Virus record (IMG/VR): IMGVR_UViG_3300030328_005296
Span: 1-38,049 of that record
From: a virus
Length of the DNA stretch: 38,049 bases
Strand: one strand, 5' to 3'
The position numbers were made by a program, and so were the translations under genes. Within the stretch, counting starts at the first letter, position 1. Each line of letters opens with the position of its first letter. The notes below the pieces were generated by a model, which saw only the letters and a program-made list of their open reading frames with translations, did no database searches and was not told where the DNA came from. Below, one piece after another: positions 33,874-38,049 of the stretch.

Positions 33874-34827
33874 ATGGACAACTTTGACTACAAAGCTTAT
33901 TTAAAAAGCGGGAAAATTTACGGAAATGTAGATTCTCCTAAAGTAATTTCGGAATCAGAAGAAATTACTGAAAAGAAATATAAGCAAGGATACGACGATA
34001 GAGAAGACGAATCTCTAGGTGCTCGTAAAGGTGCTGAAAAAAAGAAAAAACAATCTTTTAAAGATCGTAGAGACGATTCTTATGGAAAATTTGGTAAAAG
34101 AGATGCCGAAGCTAAAGGAAAGAAAAAAGGACCTGGAAAAAACAAAGTCAACAAAGAAAATGTTGAAGAAGTTGAAAAAGGGTACTTTAAGAAAAAATTC
34201 GGCATTGGTAAAAAATCAAGAAAAGAAGAATTAGCTGAAACTATTTCTGAAGCTTATTCTAAAATTCAAGAAGGTGATTACCCATTTGATCAATGTTTAT
34301 CTGATAATGAAGGTAAATATGGTGTTGAAGGTGCTAAAAAAGTATGTGGTGCAATTAGAGCAGCATATGGTGAAGGTTTAGTTAAAGAAGACGCTAGAAC
34401 AGATGCTGAAGAAGAAGGATATGAAGATGGATTTAAAGATGCTAAAAAAGATATGAAAGATGCTCTTAGCAAGATGAAAGTATCTGAACTTAAATCAAAA
34501 ATCAGAGAAGATATTATCGAAATTCTATCAGAACAAGACGAAGAAGTAGATGTTGATGTTGATGAAAAAGAAGAAGTTGACGTTGATGTAGATGTAGAAG
34601 ATGATGTAACTGTTGATTCACAAGGAGATGATATTGAAATCGTTGATAAAGGTGTTAAAGCAACAGTTGACGTAGGTTTATCACCAGAAGAAGAAATTGT
34701 TCAAGATTCACTTAAAGCCGCTATGGATGCTGCAAGTGCTTTAGGAAATGATAAATTAGCAGATCAGATTGGAAATACAATTACATTCTTTACAAGAGAG
34801 TATGTAGTTGGTAATAGAACTGATTAA
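33874..34827 (+). CDS. Acidic/basic low-complexity late protein, possible prohead core protein
   Basis: A 317-residue protein of strongly segmented charge. A short NFDYKAYL opening is followed by a Lys/Arg-rich region (about 50-120: AEKKKKQSFKDRR, GKKKGPGKNK), a small conserved two-Cys motif (PFDQC at 137-141; KVCGAIRAAYG at 156-166) that I recall in marine T4-like phages, a helix, an acidic Asp-Val repeat (about 222-250) and a helical C-terminus. Several I-S-E or I-Q-E plus small-residue sites (27/28, 126/127, 133/134) would suit prohead-protease cleavage, as in T4 core proteins, though charged sequence makes chance matches likely. Role inferred from composition and late promoter. Confidence 0.6.
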   Translation: MDNFDYKAYLKSGKIYGNVDSPKVISESEEITEKKYKQGYDDREDESLGARKGAEKKKKQSFKDRRDDSYGKFGKRDAEAKGKKKGPGKNKVNKENVEEVEKGYFKKKFGIGKKSRKEELAETISEAYSKIQEGDYPFDQCLSDNEGKYGVEGAKKVCGAIRAAYGEGLVKEDARTDAEEEGYEDGFKDAKKDMKDALSKMKVSELKSKIREDIIEILSEQDEEVDVDVDEKEEVDVDVDVEDDVTVDSQGDDIEIVDKGVKATVDVGLSPEEEIVQDSLKAAMDAASALGNDKLADQIGNTITFFTREYVVGNRTD

Positions 34828-34829
34828 TA

Positions 34830-36197
34830 ATGCTTAATGAACGTAAACTTACGGAAAGAGAACTAGATAAGCGTATAGAAGCTATAAAAGGTTTGTTGTC
34901 CAATAAGCGCTCACTAGTTAAAAAGTACGGTAAGGATGCGGAAAAAGTTATGTATGGTATAGCAACTAAACAAGCAAAGAAAAAAGTTGAAAATATGAAT
35001 CTAGATAATCTAAAAGAATTAATTAAAAAATCAATTCAAAAAGAAGCTGGTACTACTACTGTAGATACCGGTTTTTCTGGTAGAGCTGATTATGGAGAAG
35101 AAGATAGAGCTTTAGGCAGAGAAGATGAATTAGAAATGACAGGCTTAGAAGAAAATTATGCTGATTTATCCCCAGAAGAAAGAAAGAAAGTAGGTACTGA
35201 ATATGATTATGAAGATATAGGTCAAGCTTACATAGAAAATATGGGTAGGCCTCATTCATTAACTAATGATGAATTAGAGTATTTAGGTAAAAGAATTGTA
35301 AAACAATTATATAAAGGTGATATTGCTAAAGCATATGATGAAATTGTTATGTATGATAAAAAATTAAACGAGTTATATAAGGGAGCGTCACCTGATGAAA
35401 TTATTAAAATTATTAAGATGATGAATCCTGAAGCTCAGGAAAAATTTCTTAAAAAACTAGCTAAAATAGGTAAAGTAAATGAAAATTCTTCTCAAGATGA
35501 TGCTGTTTATGAATTAAGAAACATAGTTGACCAGATAGAACAATTAAGTGATGATGCTAAAGAAACTATTAGAAATTATTTTCCTAATGAATTATCTAGA
35601 TTAGAGGCATATGGTGTATTTGATATGATATACTCAAATAACAGATATGATGTTACTTTAGGTAAACTTGTAGACAGATTAGAAAGTGGTGATTACGATG
35701 ATTTAGATGATGAAGATTATGTAAATGAAGAAGTAACTAAACCGGAAGAAAAAAAACTTAAAAAAATTTCAAAAGAATTAGACAAAGCATCAAAAATGCA
35801 CAAATCACAATCTGATAGAATTTCTAAAATAGTTAAAGAAAAATTATCAATTGAAGAAGAAGTTGATATCCCAGCAGCCACAATGATGAAAGTTGCTAAT
35901 GCAGTTACTAATGTAAAAACAGCTGCCCAAGTAATGATTCAATTTTATGAAGAATTAGCTGAAAAAGAAAAAGTAGATTTTGAAACTAATGCAAAATTTA
36001 AATTAGCAATAAATAATCTAAAAACTTTAGCTCAAGAAGAAGAAGAAGAAGTATCTGAAAAATTAACTAAAAAACATAAAGTAGATGATTTTGTAGATGA
36101 CTTTAAAAAATCAGATGCACCCCAATTTAAAGGTAAATCAGCAGAGAAAAAAAGAAAAATGGCTGTAGCAGCTTACTTATCTAAACAAAATGACTAA
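34830..36197 (+). CDS. Conserved late protein with phage-type C-terminal module
   Basis: A 455-residue helical, Lys/Glu-rich protein. It starts MLNERKLTERELDKRIEAIKG and continues KKYGKDAEKVMYGIATKQAKK, a conserved opening of proteins in large marine phages. A second module (LKELIKKSIQKE) is followed by an acidic middle and a conserved C-terminus (VDDFKKSDAPQFKGKS; KRKMAVAAYLSK). No enzyme motif seen. Two L-x-E sites lie at the N-terminus (LNE, LTE). It is probably a packaged or scaffold protein of the head, by context. It begins 2 nt after the upstream stop and overlaps the next gene by one base. Confidence 0.6.
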   Translation: MLNERKLTERELDKRIEAIKGLLSNKRSLVKKYGKDAEKVMYGIATKQAKKKVENMNLDNLKELIKKSIQKEAGTTTVDTGFSGRADYGEEDRALGREDELEMTGLEENYADLSPEERKKVGTEYDYEDIGQAYIENMGRPHSLTNDELEYLGKRIVKQLYKGDIAKAYDEIVMYDKKLNELYKGASPDEIIKIIKMMNPEAQEKFLKKLAKIGKVNENSSQDDAVYELRNIVDQIEQLSDDAKETIRNYFPNELSRLEAYGVFDMIYSNNRYDVTLGKLVDRLESGDYDDLDDEDYVNEEVTKPEEKKLKKISKELDKASKMHKSQSDRISKIVKEKLSIEEEVDIPAATMMKVANAVTNVKTAAQVMIQFYEELAEKEKVDFETNAKFKLAINNLKTLAQEEEEEVSEKLTKKHKVDDFVDDFKKSDAPQFKGKSAEKKRKMAVAAYLSKQND

Positions 36198-36670
36198 TGA
36201 CGGCAGCAGAATTAAGAAAAAAAATTCAAATACTTGCTAGACAAGTCTATAAAGACACAGTTAAAGCAGACGATGCCGCTGAGGCCTATCCTGAAATAAA
36301 ATCTTTCCCCCCATTAAAAGACATTATAGTTAATTTATTAACAAACCAATTCGATTCATTTCTTGAAAAAATAGATTGGGTAGCACCTAGGCCAACAACA
36401 TTTAGAATAAATTTACTAAATGGAACAAATTTTTTATTAATGTATACTATTAAAAGTTGGATAGCTACTGTAGAAGGTAAAAAATATTATTTACTTAACT
36501 TAGACGAAGAGGAAAGATGTGCTTTAGCGATTAACAGACTTTTAAGAACAGGCCCTGAAAGTGGTGCTGAAGTAGAAGGAGAAGAAACAACAGATACAGA
36601 TGTTCAAACAACAGATGATACTGCTGCTCCTGAAGACGAAGTAGATGTTAACGTAGACGTAGAAGCATAA
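36197..36670 (+). CDS. Hypothetical late protein with acidic tail
   Basis: A 157-residue protein with an alpha/beta body (AELRKKIQILARQVYKDTV; PLKDIIVNLLTNQFDSFL; FRINLLNGTNFLLMYTI; WIATVEGKKYYLLNL; EERCALAINRLLRTG) and a 40-residue acidic Thr/Asp/Glu tail ending VDVNVDVEA, similar to the Asp-Val repeat of the protein at 33874. Family not recognised. The fold could be a small beta-sheet domain, and the tail suggests interaction with a basic partner or DNA mimicry, both speculative. Its ATG overlaps the upstream stop, and the next gene starts 1 nt after its stop. Confidence 0.6.
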   Translation: MTAAELRKKIQILARQVYKDTVKADDAAEAYPEIKSFPPLKDIIVNLLTNQFDSFLEKIDWVAPRPTTFRINLLNGTNFLLMYTIKSWIATVEGKKYYLLNLDEEERCALAINRLLRTGPESGAEVEGEETTDTDVQTTDDTAAPEDEVDVNVDVEA

Positions 36671-36671
36671 T

Positions 36672-37913
36672 ATGGATCCTATAGAAAAAATCATAAGAGA
36701 AAATTGTTGGAAGTTTGATAAGGGTTATCCCGATAGTCAAGAAGATTTTTTATATTTAAAAAATATAATAGAATCCCATATCCAAGAACAAGAACAAGAT
36801 GAATCATTTTTAGATTTTGTTAAAAGAAATGAAATCGAAGACCTTTCCTTAGATCAGCAAAAGAGAATTTATAACATAGCATCTGGAGAAACTAAACGTT
36901 ATAAACAAAGTATTGGTGATAAGAAAAATGTTTTTAGAAAAGTAGCAGCGGATAAAGGATTAGATAAAAAATCAAAAGCTACTGCATTAAACATTTTTAC
37001 AAGAGATACTGATGGTAGTTCTGATGTAGATGAAGAAGGACTTGACGAATTTGCAGCTTATATGAAAAACCCACTTAAATATGATGACTTAGGAAAAAGT
37101 GGAATTATCTGGGATAAATTTAAAGGAAAAGGAATTAGTGATGATAGATTAAAGGAATTATTAAAACAAGATGGAATAATAAAATCTACAGCAGTTGGCC
37201 CCGGAGAATTATTTTTAGTTTTATTAATGTCAGATGTTTCTAAGGCTAAAAAAGGTGATTTAGAAGTAAGGGACACGGATAATGATGGTAAAGCAGATAC
37301 AGGTTTTGTTAATGCTGGAGGAAAAGAAGTAGAAGTAAAAGCTCAATCAGCTCAATTATCCCCTTATGGTAGACAAGATGATTTAACTCCTTTGTTTAAA
37401 AAAGCTACATCAAAATCTAAAGAAAAAGGTGGAATTAGAGCTGAATTAGAAAAATATTATTCTGAGGAATTTGTTAACGACCATATGACAGAAAACGGGC
37501 TTAAATCTGGCAATTCTCCCGGAAGTAAATTAGGAAATATTATTTCAACAGCTAATAACCTACCAGAAGGAGAAGGAAAAATAAAATTTATTGCCTATTT
37601 AAAAGAAATGTTAAAAAAACTATATACTAAAGGAAATTACGATAATGATGAAATTATTGATAAACATTTTAGTAGTAATTCAATTAATAAAAGTGAATTT
37701 TTAACCGACACGGCTAAAAAATTAGCTAAAGGTTATATAGACAAAGAAGATATTGAAAACTTTTTATTACTTAATCATAATACGGGAGCTTATTTAAATC
37801 TTTCTGCTAATGAATTAATAAAAAATATAGGTATAGGTGATAATTTTTTAATAAAAATTGTATCATACTCAGATGTATCCCCTAGATTAAGTTTAAATGT
37901 AAATAAAATTTAA
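36672..37913 (+). CDS. PD-(D/E)XK-like nuclease or structural protein
   Basis: A 413-residue protein. After a helical N-terminus comes GPGELFLVLLMSD (176-188, Glu179), then GDLEVRD (Asp196) and KEVEVKAQ (Glu221-x-Lys223), the order of a restriction-endonuclease-like PD-(D/E)XK site; a DTDNDGKADTG loop between them looks like a Ca2+-binding or spacer insert. The C-terminal half is helical (KFIAYLKEMLKKLY). I recall similar GPGE/EVKA proteins in marine phages, unassigned. An active nuclease in a late virion cluster would be notable; a catalytically dead fold is the alternative. Confidence 0.6.
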   Translation: MDPIEKIIRENCWKFDKGYPDSQEDFLYLKNIIESHIQEQEQDESFLDFVKRNEIEDLSLDQQKRIYNIASGETKRYKQSIGDKKNVFRKVAADKGLDKKSKATALNIFTRDTDGSSDVDEEGLDEFAAYMKNPLKYDDLGKSGIIWDKFKGKGISDDRLKELLKQDGIIKSTAVGPGELFLVLLMSDVSKAKKGDLEVRDTDNDGKADTGFVNAGGKEVEVKAQSAQLSPYGRQDDLTPLFKKATSKSKEKGGIRAELEKYYSEEFVNDHMTENGLKSGNSPGSKLGNIISTANNLPEGEGKIKFIAYLKEMLKKLYTKGNYDNDEIIDKHFSSNSINKSEFLTDTAKKLAKGYIDKEDIENFLLLNHNTGAYLNLSANELIKNIGIGDNFLIKIVSYSDVSPRLSLNVNKI

Positions 37914-37918
37914 TAATA

Positions 37919-38049
37919 ATGTGTAATTGCGGATGTAATACTTGTGAAACAAAAGGACCTTTACTAACAGAAGGTAGGTCTAAACCCATTTTAACTGAGG
38001 GGTTTAAATATCATATAGGCAAAAATATTCCTTTATTTGAATCGGTTTA
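37919..38049 (+). CDS. Cys-rich N-terminal fragment, truncated at the window edge
   Basis: An ORF opens with ATG at 37919, 5 nt after the upstream stop, and stays open to the last base (43 codons). It begins MCNCGCNTCETKG with four Cys in the first nine residues, then LLTEGRSKPILTEG. The double L-T-E-G matches the hydrophobic-x-Glu/Gly sites proposed for prohead cleavage. It could be a small packaged or zinc-binding protein. The family cannot be named from this fragment. Confidence 0.6.
   Translation, partial: MCNCGCNTCETKGPLLTEGRSKPILTEGFKYHIGKNIPLFESV

Overview
The window is a contiguous piece of a large, very AT-rich, strictly one-direction (+ strand) tailed-phage genome, or a prophage or metagenomic contig of one. 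It is a T4-like myovirus by content: a gp25-type wedge protein, a gp6/baseplate-J protein, a needle/hub-like protein, a gp55-like late sigma factor and a CHC2/TOPRIM primase. The host is probably a member of the Bacteroidota (flavobacteria-like). Almost no gene has a Shine-Dalgarno sequence. Three promoters match the Bacteroidota layout (TTG-type -33 box, about 19-20 nt, TATATTTA -7 box). Two genes encode Bacteroidota-style lipoproteins. I see no tRNA, rRNA, CRISPR array, IS element or integrase, and no gene-free stretch longer than about 125 nt.

Layout. (1) 1-3973: small early/middle-type genes (T5orf172 GIY-YIG-like protein, SNase-like nuclease, Cys-rich zinc protein, HD phosphohydrolase, small membrane protein), ending with the late sigma factor. 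(2) 4009-23735: the baseplate/tail block (needle/hub, a membrane-segment protein, gp25, gp6, a jelly-roll protein, a Gly-rich coiled-coil protein, a 3038-residue giant, and three downstream structural proteins, two of them paralogues). (3) 23791-25985: GIY-YIG endonuclease, primase, RecB/Cas4-like nuclease. (4) 26039-31746: a tightly overlapping operon with a YqiA-like esterase, an unknown protein, a P-loop kinase, a remarkable 1120-residue multidomain protein (nucleotidyltransferase, two HExxH metalloprotease-like domains, two tandem repeats, a hydrophobic helical region, an HAD phosphatase) and a zinc-ribbon protein. (5) 31775-38049: late genes, probably prohead core or virion-associated proteins (acidic, Lys/Glu-rich, marine-phage-type conserved tails), a pair of lipoproteins, a PD-(D/E)XK-like protein and a truncated Cys-rich ORF at the right edge.

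How it fits together. A second promoter-like class (core ATATTTATAA, no -33 box) lies at a nearly constant 19-25 nt before the start codon of the first gene of each late cluster. It is the best candidate target of the gp55-like sigma factor encoded at 3272-3973. The most novel element is the 26-31 kb operon. Three consecutive proteins begin with a short amphipathic peptide resembling T4 capsid-targeting sequences. The 1120-residue protein carries hydrophobic-x-Glu/small-residue motifs, like T4 prohead-protease sites, at most of its domain junctions. I infer that it may be a virion-packaged polyprotein that is cut into separate injected enzymes.
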